Shown here in pieces: positions 7,027 to 15,384 of a stretch of 64,000 nucleotides of DNA. The notes below the pieces were generated by a model. That model did not search any database. It was not told where the DNA came from and saw only the letters and a program-made list of their open reading frames with translations. This DNA is from JANNVK01 sp031430435 (lineage in GTDB: Bacteria; Acidobacteriota; Blastocatellia; Pyrinomonadales; Pyrinomonadaceae), in the NCBI GenBank assembly GCA_031430435.1, contig JANPBM010000102.1:59815-123814 (forward strand), read 5' to 3'. The first letter of the stretch is position 1, and each line of letters starts with the position of its first letter. The translations under genes and the position numbers were made by a program.

Positions 7027-9525
7027 TTATTGAACCATCGAAACAACTTCGATACTTTGATTTATTTGCGGAACAAACACGGCATCGGAAAATGATTCGA
7101 GATATTCGCCGGCAGCAATTGAATTCATCGGTTTTCCGAACAAATAACCTTGCCCGCTTTTGCAACCGAGCTTTTGCAGTTTTTTGAGTTGCGTTTCATT
7201 TTCGATACCTTCGGCAATAACGCTTAGACCTAAAACTTTGGCTAGTTTCAAGATGATTTCGGCAATTTCAAGATTCGCGCCTTCTTCTTCGAGTTGTTCG
7301 ATAAACGAACGGTCGATTTTCAAGGTTGAAATCGGCATTTGCGTCAAGCAACTCAAGTTTGAATAACCTGTCCCAAAATCATCGATATTTATTTCGATGC
7401 CTTTTTTACAAAGTTGATGAAGCATTTCAATCGCGCGTTCTTTGTGTTCAAGAAAAAGCGATTCGGTAATTTCCAATTTAAGTAAATGCGGATTGAATTT
7501 TGTTTCCGCCAAAATACTCGAAATATGTTCGACTAAATTGCGGTTACTAAATTGTTTGCACGAAAGATTGACGCTCATCGAAACCGGAAACGCGGAAAAG
7601 CTCTCGTTCCAGATGCGACCTTGTTCACAGGCTTGCTTTAAAATGTTTACGCCTAAAACGCCGATTAAGCCGCTTTCTTCGGCTAAATGTATAAATTTAT
7701 TTGCGGGAATCAACCCGTATTTCGGATGATCCCACCGAGCCAGAGCTTCAAATCCGACCGGTTTTTGCGACTCCAACGAAACAATCGGTTGATAATAAAC
7801 TTGAATATCGTTTTTCTCGATTGCCTTTCGCAAATCATTTCCGAGTTCGTGAACTTCTTTGACGGCTTCGTGCATATTCGGATCGAATACTTCGTAGCGT
7901 GATTTTCCGCCGCGTTTTGCCTGATACATAGCAATATCGGCATCACGCATTAAATCGTCGGTCGTTAAATGGCTGTCGGAAGAATGCAAAATTCCGATAC
8001 TTGCCGAACTGTAAATTTCGTGACCGTCCAAATCAAACGGGATTGCAAATTTTTCGTTGATGCGTTCGGCGATGCGCAAAACTTCATCGTCGGAAAATCT
8101 GCCTTCGACCAAAATCGTAAACTCGTCGCCGCCGAGTCTGGCAACCAAATCGGACGGACGCAAACATTCGCGCAACCGATTTGAAATCGCAATCAAAAGT
8201 AAATCGCCGATGTGATGCCCCAAACTGTCGTTGACAATTTTGAACCTGTCAAGGTCAATAAATAAAACACTGACCCGATAAGTCGAGTCTTCTTTGTGTT
8301 TGCTCAAGGCTTCATTCAACCGCACCGTGAACAAAGAACGATTCGGTAAATTAGTCAAAACATCGTGCGTTGCTTTGAAATGCAACATATCTTCGGCGAG
8401 TTTTCGGTCGGTAATGTCTTGAATCTGAAAGATAAAATTTTGACTTGCCGCGTCTGAATTCCCCGTTGCCGAAACGCTCCAAAAAACCCACACAATTTCG
8501 CCGGATTTATTCAAATAACGATGTTCGTGTTTTGAAGTCGGTGTTCTGCCCGAAAGCAACAAGTGAAATTTCACCAAGACATCGCCTAAATCAGCGGGAT
8601 AAACCAGCGATTGAAAGTCCGATTCTAAAAATTCGGCTTCTTCGTAACCCAAAATTTCACGCAAAGCATTATTTACTTTGAGCCATTCGCCGGTTGGCGA
8701 AACCATCGCAATACCAATCGGAGCATAGTTAAAAGCACTGCGAAAACGTTCTTCCGATTCGCGTAAAGCAAGCGATTGGCTTTCCAGCACAGCGGCATAT
8801 TCGTTTGCCTGTTGAGCTTGCAAAACCGAAATTTCAACATTTTTCAAATACGTTCGATAGGTCAAATAAACAAAAATTATAACCGGAACAGAGGCAATCA
8901 GAACCACGAAACCGATTTCGTGAATCATTAAATCTAAAGCTCCGGCACAAATTGCACCCGCAAAATAGGTTAATGAAGTCCACAAATACGACGTTTTCCA
9001 CGTTTCCCAAACAGATTCGTTGCCTTTAATCGCACCGTACATTGCGGTTAAGCCCGAATTCACGATGAAATAAATCAACGCGGTAATGGTCAAAGTGATA
9101 ACTATGTTCGTAAAACTTTTTTTATGAAACAATTCCGGCGGATACATCGAAAAAATTCGTAACGCCAATAAAACCGAGGCAGCCGAAACTGCCATCACAC
9201 AAGCATTAAAAACTACGGTAATTTTTTTGTTGCAAAATCGCCAAGACGAACAAAAGGCTTCGACGGCAGCCAACAAAATTGCCGCTTCGCCGCCAAATTG
9301 GAGCAAAGCCAAGAAAATAAATGTGTCTGAAACGGCAACGTGGGATTTCAAGCGGGGAATTCTGATTGAAACACGCGAGCCGAAAGCGATTGTAAAGGCG
9401 GCTAAAATATAATAATTCAGTGTTATTTCGCGCGAATTCCAATTTAGCAAAGCAAAGCCCAAACAAGCCAAGCCGATCACAATGACGACTGAAACATATG
9501 ACTTTATTCGGGTTTGTAATTCCAT
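7027..9525 (-). CDS. Membrane GGDEF/EAL cyclic-di-GMP signalling protein with PAS
   Basis: An 832-aa sensor protein for cyclic-di-GMP turnover. Residues 1-225 hold several membrane helices; then come a coiled stretch, a PAS domain (about 260-380), GGDEF (about 385-555) and EAL (about 560-815). The diguanylate cyclase site is intact (GGDEF, 465-469) and its inhibitory site is present (RPSD, 456-459, five residues before). The phosphodiesterase part has EALARW (593-598), the DDFGTGYS metal motif and KIDRSF, so both activities look possible. It stands alone, and the signal sensed by the membrane or PAS part is unknown. Confidence 0.92.
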   Translation of the reverse strand: MELQTRIKSYVSVVIVIGLACLGFALLNWNSREITLNYYILAAFTIAFGSRVSIRIPRLKSHVAVSDTFIFLALLQFGGEAAILLAAVEAFCSSWRFCNKKITVVFNACVMAVSAASVLLALRIFSMYPPELFHKKSFTNIVITLTITALIYFIVNSGLTAMYGAIKGNESVWETWKTSYLWTSLTYFAGAICAGALDLMIHEIGFVVLIASVPVIIFVYLTYRTYLKNVEISVLQAQQANEYAAVLESQSLALRESEERFRSAFNYAPIGIAMVSPTGEWLKVNNALREILGYEEAEFLESDFQSLVYPADLGDVLVKFHLLLSGRTPTSKHEHRYLNKSGEIVWVFWSVSATGNSDAASQNFIFQIQDITDRKLAEDMLHFKATHDVLTNLPNRSLFTVRLNEALSKHKEDSTYRVSVLFIDLDRFKIVNDSLGHHIGDLLLIAISNRLRECLRPSDLVARLGGDEFTILVEGRFSDDEVLRIAERINEKFAIPFDLDGHEIYSSASIGILHSSDSHLTTDDLMRDADIAMYQAKRGGKSRYEVFDPNMHEAVKEVHELGNDLRKAIEKNDIQVYYQPIVSLESQKPVGFEALARWDHPKYGLIPANKFIHLAEESGLIGVLGVNILKQACEQGRIWNESFSAFPVSMSVNLSCKQFSNRNLVEHISSILAETKFNPHLLKLEITESLFLEHKERAIEMLHQLCKKGIEINIDDFGTGYSNLSCLTQMPISTLKIDRSFIEQLEEEGANLEIAEIILKLAKVLGLSVIAEGIENETQLKKLQKLGCKSGQGYLFGKPMNSIAAGEYLESFSDAVFVPQINQSIEVVSMVQ

Positions 9526-9765
9526 AATCGAGAAATAACTGTTTCCGACGGAGAAGAATCGGAAGGTTGAGACTGATAAGCACCAAGTAAAAGTGCAAAA
9601 ATGCTCTAAACTATTCGCATTATTGATTTTATAAGTTTGTTAAGAAAATCGATAAACCGACATTATTTTGCCGATTTGTTTGAAAAAGCGAACCGTACAA
9701 CATTATTTGTCGGATTGCCGAGCAGATTTGATGATGTTGTCGAGAAGTTTAACTTGAGCCGTTTC

Positions 9766-9813
9766 CGGCAAAAAAAGCAAATGAGAAGCAACTCAAAAGA
9801 GCTACTTCTCATT
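9766..9813 (-). terminator. Terminator of the GNAT gene
   Basis: On the minus strand AATGAGAAG (9813-9805) pairs with CTTCTCATT (9788-9780), with an inner GAG/CTC, then a run of T (9776-9770). The rest of the 9526-9850 spacer holds no gene that I can support. A 64-codon frame at 9637 has no ribosome-binding site and looks random. Confidence 0.7.
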
Positions 9814-9850
9814 ATGCGCTATTTAACATAGTTTTGTCTATAAAAACTTA

Positions 9851-10759
9851 TTAAACAAATATTGTTTGACAGGCATCGGTCATCTTAAAACCCGCTTTGG
9901 TGTATGCTTTGTGAGCGTGGGTGAACTTTTCGTTGCTCAATAAGCAAACCGTGTCGGTTTTTTCCAGCAAGCGTTTACCTAATTCGGACATACATTTTGT
10001 GCCAAAACCTTTGCCGCGTGATTGCATCGGCACATAAACTCCTTCGAGATATGAAACTTCGGCGGTTTCGGCGATAACATCGGCTTTGAAAAGTAATTTT
10101 CCGTCTTCGATGACAACCCAGCAACGACCTTGTTCGATTCTTCGTAAAACTCTCGAAAGAAATTGTTCGCGATGTGTTTCCAACGGATTTTTTCCGCTTT
10201 CTTCAAAAGCAACTTCGGCGTGTGCTTCGGCAACCAATAACAATTCGTCGGCAGTCGCAAGCCGCAACGCATCAAAGTTTTCGCGGACCAAAAACGGAAA
10301 GCTCAATTCAAATAAAAGTTCGGTGTAAAGCAATCGCGGGGCTTGGGTTGTGCCGCTGTAAAACTTCCAAAAGTCTTCAACCACATTTCCCGCCGACATA
10401 ATGATATGAATCGGAGTTTGCGAAGATCTGGCTTGGAACGCAAAGGCTTCCAATGATTTATCCGAACGAGATTCAACCAACGTGGTGTGTCCGATTAAAG
10501 CAACGCCTTCCAAACTTCCCGATTGACTGAAATAACCGTAGAATTTTCCGCGATTGGCGGCGTTTTCAATGCCGTTATCGTTGATCCAACTTGACATCAC
10601 GACTGTATGAACCGGACGCAGAGCAAGAAAACTTAAAACTTGAGCGGTGTCTGCGTTGTTGAGTTCGCGTAACGCTGTTTTGCTTGGAGCCAAGAAAAAG
10701 ATTGCTCCCGTTTCGCTGTCCGAAGCGTGTGTTTGTTGTGCGATAGATTTGTGTAACAT
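9851..10759 (-). CDS. GNAT family N-acetyltransferase with N-terminal extra domain
   Basis: A 302-aa protein. The C-terminal half (about 165-302) is a GNAT fold: LEGVYVPMQSRGKGFGTKCM contains the acetyl-CoA pyrophosphate loop (Q/R-x-x-G-x-G) and the end AHKAYTKAGFKM is the usual last strand. The N-terminal half (about 30-160) resembles the DUF4081 domain found before GNAT domains in some acetyltransferases. The substrate is unknown. A good ribosome-binding site (AGGAGGAAAATATG arrangement on the minus strand) precedes the ATG. It follows the subtilase gene after only 28 bp in the same direction, so they may form one transcript. Confidence 0.8.
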   Translation of the reverse strand: MLHKSIAQQTHASDSETGAIFFLAPSKTALRELNNADTAQVLSFLALRPVHTVVMSSWINDNGIENAANRGKFYGYFSQSGSLEGVALIGHTTLVESRSDKSLEAFAFQARSSQTPIHIIMSAGNVVEDFWKFYSGTTQAPRLLYTELLFELSFPFLVRENFDALRLATADELLLVAEAHAEVAFEESGKNPLETHREQFLSRVLRRIEQGRCWVVIEDGKLLFKADVIAETAEVSYLEGVYVPMQSRGKGFGTKCMSELGKRLLEKTDTVCLLSNEKFTHAHKAYTKAGFKMTDACQTIFV

Positions 10760-10787
10760 ATTTTCCTCCTTATATTATTTTTATTTT

Positions 10788-13232
10788 CTATCGCATCGAA
10801 GCCGTGTTGTCGCCCAATAAAATGCTGTCTCCCGTTAGAACACCGTCGCCGGTTAGTACACCGTCGCCCGTCAAAACACCGTCGCCGGTTAATACGCCGT
10901 CGCCCGTCAAAACACCGTCGCCGGTTAAAACCCCGGAAGCGGCATAAACTGTCCCGCTCGCCAAACTCCCGCCGTTACTTGTCATGATGTTCGGATTGAC
11001 GGTCAGTCCGGTTGTCAAATTAGTTGCGCTGGTTGAAAAAACACCGGTTGTAACAACTTCGCCGTCGCCTAATTTATTGGCAAACAAATACGCGGGCTGA
11101 AATTTGGAAATCAGATTTTCACCTGAAATCGAAGTATAACTGCCAAGTATAATTTGCGACCAACCGAAAGTCGTTCCGTTAATTGCCGTTGACGCAGTCG
11201 GAGCAACGCCGCCGGTCGGAAACATTGTCGTCCCTAAAATCGCGGCAGTTTGAAAGTTCAGATCGGTTCGCAAAGATTTTGTTAAACGGACGGCACCTTC
11301 AACATTTAATTGTCCCGCGCCTTGTTCCAAAGTGTTTGCGCCGGAAATCGGTTGAGCCGAGTATTGGAGAATCATTTTCACCATTCCGGGAGTCAGATTC
11401 GGATTAACTTGCAACAATAAAGCCGCCGCGCCCGCGACAATCGGAGCCGACATCGAAGTTCCGCTCATATACATCATTGAATCGGTTGCTCCGGCGGTAT
11501 TTAATTCTGCCGGCGACAATGTCGGGCTGGCTGTTGCCATCACATTATTCGGCGCTTTATTGGAAATCACACGATTTCCCGGAGCAGAAATATCGGGTTT
11601 GATTAAATTATCGTAATCTTTGACACCGACCGAGTTGGTAAAATAACTTCGGGTCGGACCGCGCGAACTGAAAGTGCTGATAATATCGTCGCCGCGTCCC
11701 AAAGTCCCGAAAGTATTGGTTGCTCCGACCGTAATCGCATACGGACTGTTGCCCGGCGAATGGATTCTTCCGTAAACCTTTGTTCCTTGCGCATCTTTGC
11801 CCAAATTTCCGGCAGCGGCAATCACGACGATTCCGTTATTTGCCAATTCTTTTACTTTCAGACAAACAGGATCGTTGGTGAAAGTATCGATGGCGGTTCC
11901 GCCTAAACTTAAATTGACAACGCGAATGTTATGCGTTGCTTTATTGGTCAAAACCCAATTTAAGCCGTTTAATAACCACGCCGTTTGTCCGATGCCTTGG
12001 TCGTTCAAAACTTTCAAACTGATAATGTTCGCGTTTGTCGCCAATCCTTTGTAAGCATTTGTATTAAACGACGAATTGCCCGCGACAAGTCCGGCAACGT
12101 GCGTGCCGTGTCCGAAATTATCTTCGGTCGTGGTTGAATCCGTAAAGTTGACGTTGGCGACAATCCGCGAAACGTTTGAATTATTTTTGAAGCCGAGATG
12201 ACCCGCGTAAATTCCCGAATCAAGCACGGCAATTCCGATGCCCGTACCGTCCAACGTATAAGCCGCTCGACCCGTAACCGCCGCTTGCGCGCGCAGTCCG
12301 GTAACTCCCGTGGTATCTTCGATGTGTCCGGTCGAACGAGTCGCGCGGTCGGGCGAAACGTAGTTAATCATTCCGCTTGCCGAAAGAGTTTGCAAAGTAT
12401 TCAGCGTTAAATTGGCAACCAAAACATTGTCGTCGCCGATGCGTTTTGTCGTCCGCACATTGTTTTCGCGCAAGATTCGACGAAATTCGCCGTTGTCGGC
12501 ATCTTTGGCTTGAATAATAACTTCGACGGTTTCCGCACCCGATTTATCCGCCATCATTTCACGCAAATCAGGTGAAACATTATCACCGCGATATTGATCG
12601 TTGTTTGATTTTCCGGCTAAATTCTTGTTGTGTTGTTCGGCTTTGTAACCGACTAAAATCGGATTAAATAATTTTGCGAACTCGGTTGTTTGAGCAATCT
12701 TTTCGTTAAAATCGCTGTATAAACTTCCTGCCACAAGTTTGATTTTGCCTTTTTTGACCGCTTCAACCAAGTTTTGGTTAAATTGATTTTTGCCGACAAA
12801 GTTTGTTATTTCGTCAACGAATAAAATCGTCTTGTTTTTGCTTACCGCAATTTCGTTCAAAACCAAGTTCAGTTTTGCGTTTGCTTCAGCCGTAGTTTTC
12901 GATTCGTCAAAAATTCGTTTAACTTGCAACGAAAGAATTTGCTTTCCCGCCAATTCGCCCGAAACATCGCCGATTGAAATTCGATACGCCAACAATTCGA
13001 CGACCGTTGCTTGGTCTTTGCCGAGCGAGTCGAGAATTGCGGGTGAACGTAAATCGCCGGCTGATAAAGCGTCTGCCAATTTATCGGTTTCGCGTTCAAA
13101 ATTGCCGTTCGGGGTGAGTTGTCCCGCACGAGCAAGTTCGGTTAAATTCTCTGTATAAGAAACAGGCGAAACTTTTGCGAACGTTGTCATAACGCTCATT
13201 AAAAGTACAATTATTAAGGTAATGATTTTCAT
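10788..13232 (-). CDS. Secreted subtilisin-like (S8) peptidase with pseudo-ClpB N-terminal domain
   Basis: An 814-aa exported serine protease. Order of parts: signal peptide (1-19); residues 25-197, which align with the first AAA+ domain of ClpB/ClpA; an I9-like propeptide (about 233-300, ending INYVSPDR); S8 catalytic domain (about 325-650) with Asp338 (VLDSG), His375 (FGHGTH), oxyanion Asn476 and Ser593 (SGTSMSAP); a C-terminal region ending in six GVLTGD repeats (about 768-803). The Clp-like part keeps the Walker B strand ILFVDE (137-141 region) but has lost the Walker A Gly-Lys-Thr. Since the protein is exported, ATP use is not expected. The S8 assignment is firm; the role of the Clp-like part is unknown. 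Confidence 0.93.
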   Translation of the reverse strand: MKIITLIIVLLMSVMTTFAKVSPVSYTENLTELARAGQLTPNGNFERETDKLADALSAGDLRSPAILDSLGKDQATVVELLAYRISIGDVSGELAGKQILSLQVKRIFDESKTTAEANAKLNLVLNEIAVSKNKTILFVDEITNFVGKNQFNQNLVEAVKKGKIKLVAGSLYSDFNEKIAQTTEFAKLFNPILVGYKAEQHNKNLAGKSNNDQYRGDNVSPDLREMMADKSGAETVEVIIQAKDADNGEFRRILRENNVRTTKRIGDDNVLVANLTLNTLQTLSASGMINYVSPDRATRSTGHIEDTTGVTGLRAQAAVTGRAAYTLDGTGIGIAVLDSGIYAGHLGFKNNSNVSRIVANVNFTDSTTTEDNFGHGTHVAGLVAGNSSFNTNAYKGLATNANIISLKVLNDQGIGQTAWLLNGLNWVLTNKATHNIRVVNLSLGGTAIDTFTNDPVCLKVKELANNGIVVIAAAGNLGKDAQGTKVYGRIHSPGNSPYAITVGATNTFGTLGRGDDIISTFSSRGPTRSYFTNSVGVKDYDNLIKPDISAPGNRVISNKAPNNVMATASPTLSPAELNTAGATDSMMYMSGTSMSAPIVAGAAALLLQVNPNLTPGMVKMILQYSAQPISGANTLEQGAGQLNVEGAVRLTKSLRTDLNFQTAAILGTTMFPTGGVAPTASTAINGTTFGWSQIILGSYTSISGENLISKFQPAYLFANKLGDGEVVTTGVFSTSATNLTTGLTVNPNIMTSNGGSLASGTVYAASGVLTGDGVLTGDGVLTGDGVLTGDGVLTGDGVLTGDSILLGDNTASMR
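10830..10936 (-). repeat. 18-bp tandem repeat coding GVLTGD
   Basis: Six in-frame 18-bp units encode the hexapeptide GVLTGD at the C-terminus of the S8 peptidase. Synonymous codons alternate between neighbours, giving a 36-bp higher-order period. The last unit degenerates to SILLGD. Confidence 0.85.
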
Positions 13233-13404
13233 TTATGTGTTTACTCTTTTTACAATGTTGACAGAATACAAAAACAGTCAAGGTGCAATTAGCAAGTAAT
13301 GTGCCGGAACAATAAATCAACTAATCATTAGCTTTAGCAGTATTACGGTTTTATCGGACGATAAAATATCATTCAAATTGATTGAAGCTGTCAGTCAATT
13401 TGAC

Positions 13405-13437
13405 GCAAAAAAGAGAAAGCCGCGAACGACTTTCTCT
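13405..13437 (-). terminator. Terminator of mdh
   Basis: On the minus strand GAGAAAGTCG pairs with CGGCTTTCTC (one mismatch) around TTCG, followed by TTTTTT. It lies 23 bp past the mdh stop. The remaining spacer to 13233 holds only the upstream region of the peptidase gene. Confidence 0.85.
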
Positions 13438-13459
13438 AAAGTATAAGTTGAATTTTGAA

Positions 13460-14392
13460 CTAAATGCCTAAAACATCAACCAACTCTTGAACTGCTCCCG
13501 CTGATTTGTGCAACGCGGTTCGTTCTTCGGCGGTCAGCGAAATTTCGATGATTTGTTCAACGCCGTTTTTGCCGAGTTTGACGGGAACACCGACGAACAA
13601 ATTGTTGATTCCGTATTCGCCTTCAAGCAATACACAACACGGCAGAATTTTCTTTTTGTCTTTGATAATAGCTTCAGCCATTTCAACTGCGGCGAGCGAA
13701 GGCGCGTAAAACGCCGAACCTGTTTTCAGTAATCCGACAATTTCCGCTCCGCCGTTTGCCGTTCGTTTGACGATTTCGGCAATGCGTTCAGGCGAAATTA
13801 GTTCAGTGATCGGAATTCCCGCCACGGTCGAATATCTTGGCAGCGGAACCATTGTGTCGCCGTGTCCGCCGAGTACAAAGCACGTTACATTTTCAACCGA
13901 AACGTTTAATTCTTCGGCGACAAAACAACGCATCCGAGCAGAATCCAAAACTCCCGCCATTCCCATCACGCGGTTTTTCGGGAAACCAGAACGCCGGAAA
14001 GCGAGTTGCGCCATTGCGTCCAAAGGATTTGAAACCACGATAATAAAAGCATTCGGCGAGTATTTTGCAATTTGTTCCGTTACATTCCCGACGATGTCCG
14101 CGTTTGTTTTCAAAAGATCGTCGCGGCTCATTCCGGGTTTGCGCGCCAAACCTGCGGTGATAATAACCACATCGGAATTCGCCGTTTCTTCATAACCGTT
14201 GGTGCCGACAAGTTTAACGTCAAAACCGTCAATCGGCGCGGCTTGCGCCAAATCCAAACATTTTCCTTGCGGAGTGCCTTCAACAATATCAACCAAAACA
14301 ACATCGGCTAATTCCTTCGACGCAATCCAATGTGCCGCTGTTCCGCCGATATTTCCCGCACCGACAACCGTAATTTTATTTCTTCCCGTCAT
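13460..14392 (-). CDS. mdh: Malate dehydrogenase, LDH-like type
   Basis: This 310-aa enzyme interconverts malate and oxaloacetate with NAD in the TCA cycle. It shows the dinucleotide motif GAGNIGG (11-17), the substrate-binding arginines Arg84 (in GLARKPG, the malate-type mark) and Arg90, Asn122 in VVSNPLD and the catalytic His177 in GGHGDTMVP. The length is typical for the LDH-like MDH class of many bacteria. It is a single gene with its own terminator; flanking genes are unrelated. Confidence 0.95.
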   Translation of the reverse strand: MTGRNKITVVGAGNIGGTAAHWIASKELADVVLVDIVEGTPQGKCLDLAQAAPIDGFDVKLVGTNGYEETANSDVVIITAGLARKPGMSRDDLLKTNADIVGNVTEQIAKYSPNAFIIVVSNPLDAMAQLAFRRSGFPKNRVMGMAGVLDSARMRCFVAEELNVSVENVTCFVLGGHGDTMVPLPRYSTVAGIPITELISPERIAEIVKRTANGGAEIVGLLKTGSAFYAPSLAAVEMAEAIIKDKKKILPCCVLLEGEYGINNLFVGVPVKLGKNGVEQIIEISLTAEERTALHKSAGAVQELVDVLGI

Positions 14393-14543
14393 GTTAAGTC
14401 CTCTTTTTTTGATAAGTTTATTTGTGTTCGATAAAACGATATTTTACTTGGCTTTAGATTTATCGGCAAATTTAGTTTGTTGAAAAAGCAAAAAGCGAGA
14501 TACTTTACAATCCAATTTCGGGTTATGCTAAAATAGTTTTGTT

Positions 14544-14906
14544 ATGAATCAGCAAATTACATTAACGGTGTCGGAAAATGTTTGGTTTTACGCGAAAGCT
14601 GTGGCGGTGCGAAGTAAACAGCGGGTTGAAGATGTTCTGTCCGATTGGCTGGAAAAAGGTTCAAGCGAAATTGACTTGGAAAAACTTTCTGACTCAGAGA
14701 TTTCGGCATTGACGAAAATGAAAATTTCGGCTGAAAGACAAAAAAGATTATCCGACCTTTTGTTCAAAAATCGTGAAGCCGGTTTGAATAAAAATGAACA
14801 AAGCGAACTTGATTTGATGCTTGAAATTTCAGAGTTGAATATGTTAAGAAAAGCCGAAGCCTTGCAAATTGCCGTTAAACGCGGTTTGATTGAACCGCTC
14901 ACTTAA
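14544..14906 (+). CDS. Small hypothetical protein paired with HNH nuclease
   Basis: A 120-aa soluble, helical protein. Its first about 50 residues (ITLTVSENVWFYAKAVAVRSKQRVEDVLSDWL in outline) look like the short strand-plus-helices arrangement of ribbon-helix-helix or antitoxin-type proteins; the rest is a charged helical hairpin. Its stop codon shares one base with the ATG of the HNH gene (TAATG), so the pair is translationally coupled. It could be an antitoxin, regulator or DNA-binding partner for the nuclease; I do not recognise the family with certainty. Confidence 0.7.
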   Translation: MNQQITLTVSENVWFYAKAVAVRSKQRVEDVLSDWLEKGSSEIDLEKLSDSEISALTKMKISAERQKRLSDLLFKNREAGLNKNEQSELDLMLEISELNMLRKAEALQIAVKRGLIEPLT

Positions 14907-15334
14907 TGCAGCGACCGAAAATATCCGAAAAAATAAAAGATAAAATCCGTTTGCTTGCCAATAATCGGTGCGGTTATTGCCTTTGCCGACAAGAATATGT
15001 TTGGGATATTTTAGAAATTGACCATATTTTTCCGTTGGCAAAAGGCGGCAAAGTCTCGGAAGAAAACCTTTGGCTTATTTGTTCAAGCTGCAATGGTGCA
15101 AAATACAACAAAACGGAAGCCTTTGACTCGATAACCGAAAATACCGTCCCGATTTTTAATCCGCGAACTCAAATTTGGCACGAACATTTTAGTTGGAGCA
15201 AAAACGGGACGAAAATTATCGGCAAAACAGCCGTTGGTCGGGCAACGATTATCGCAATAAACTTAAACCGAGAAAGATTTATCAAAACCCGCAAACATTG
15301 GGTTTCCGCCGGTTGGCATCCGCCGAAAGATTAA
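14906..15334 (+). CDS. HNH endonuclease
   Basis: A 142-aa HNH nuclease of the zinc-bound type: CxxC at Cys22/Cys25, the Asp39-His40 pair in EIDHIFPLAKGG, and a second CxxC at Cys59/Cys62 in ICSSCNGAK. It would make metal-dependent DNA cuts. There is no extra recognition domain, apart from a C-terminal stretch ending SAGWHPPKD. It is coupled to the small gene upstream and is convergent with the AAA/DUF4435 gene 50 bp away. Such two-gene units are mobile and may act in defence or as a toxin-type pair; this is inference. Confidence 0.85.
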   Translation: MQRPKISEKIKDKIRLLANNRCGYCLCRQEYVWDILEIDHIFPLAKGGKVSEENLWLICSSCNGAKYNKTEAFDSITENTVPIFNPRTQIWHEHFSWSKNGTKIIGKTAVGRATIIAINLNRERFIKTRKHWVSAGWHPPKD

Positions 15335-15384
15335 CTCCGCAGTCATCGACGAAGAGAAAAATAACTCACAACGCTAAAGCATAA

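Noticed and set aside
9637..9831. 64-codon ORF on the plus strand
   Set aside because: No ribosome-binding site, overlaps the GNAT terminator hairpin, and composition is that of spacer DNA.
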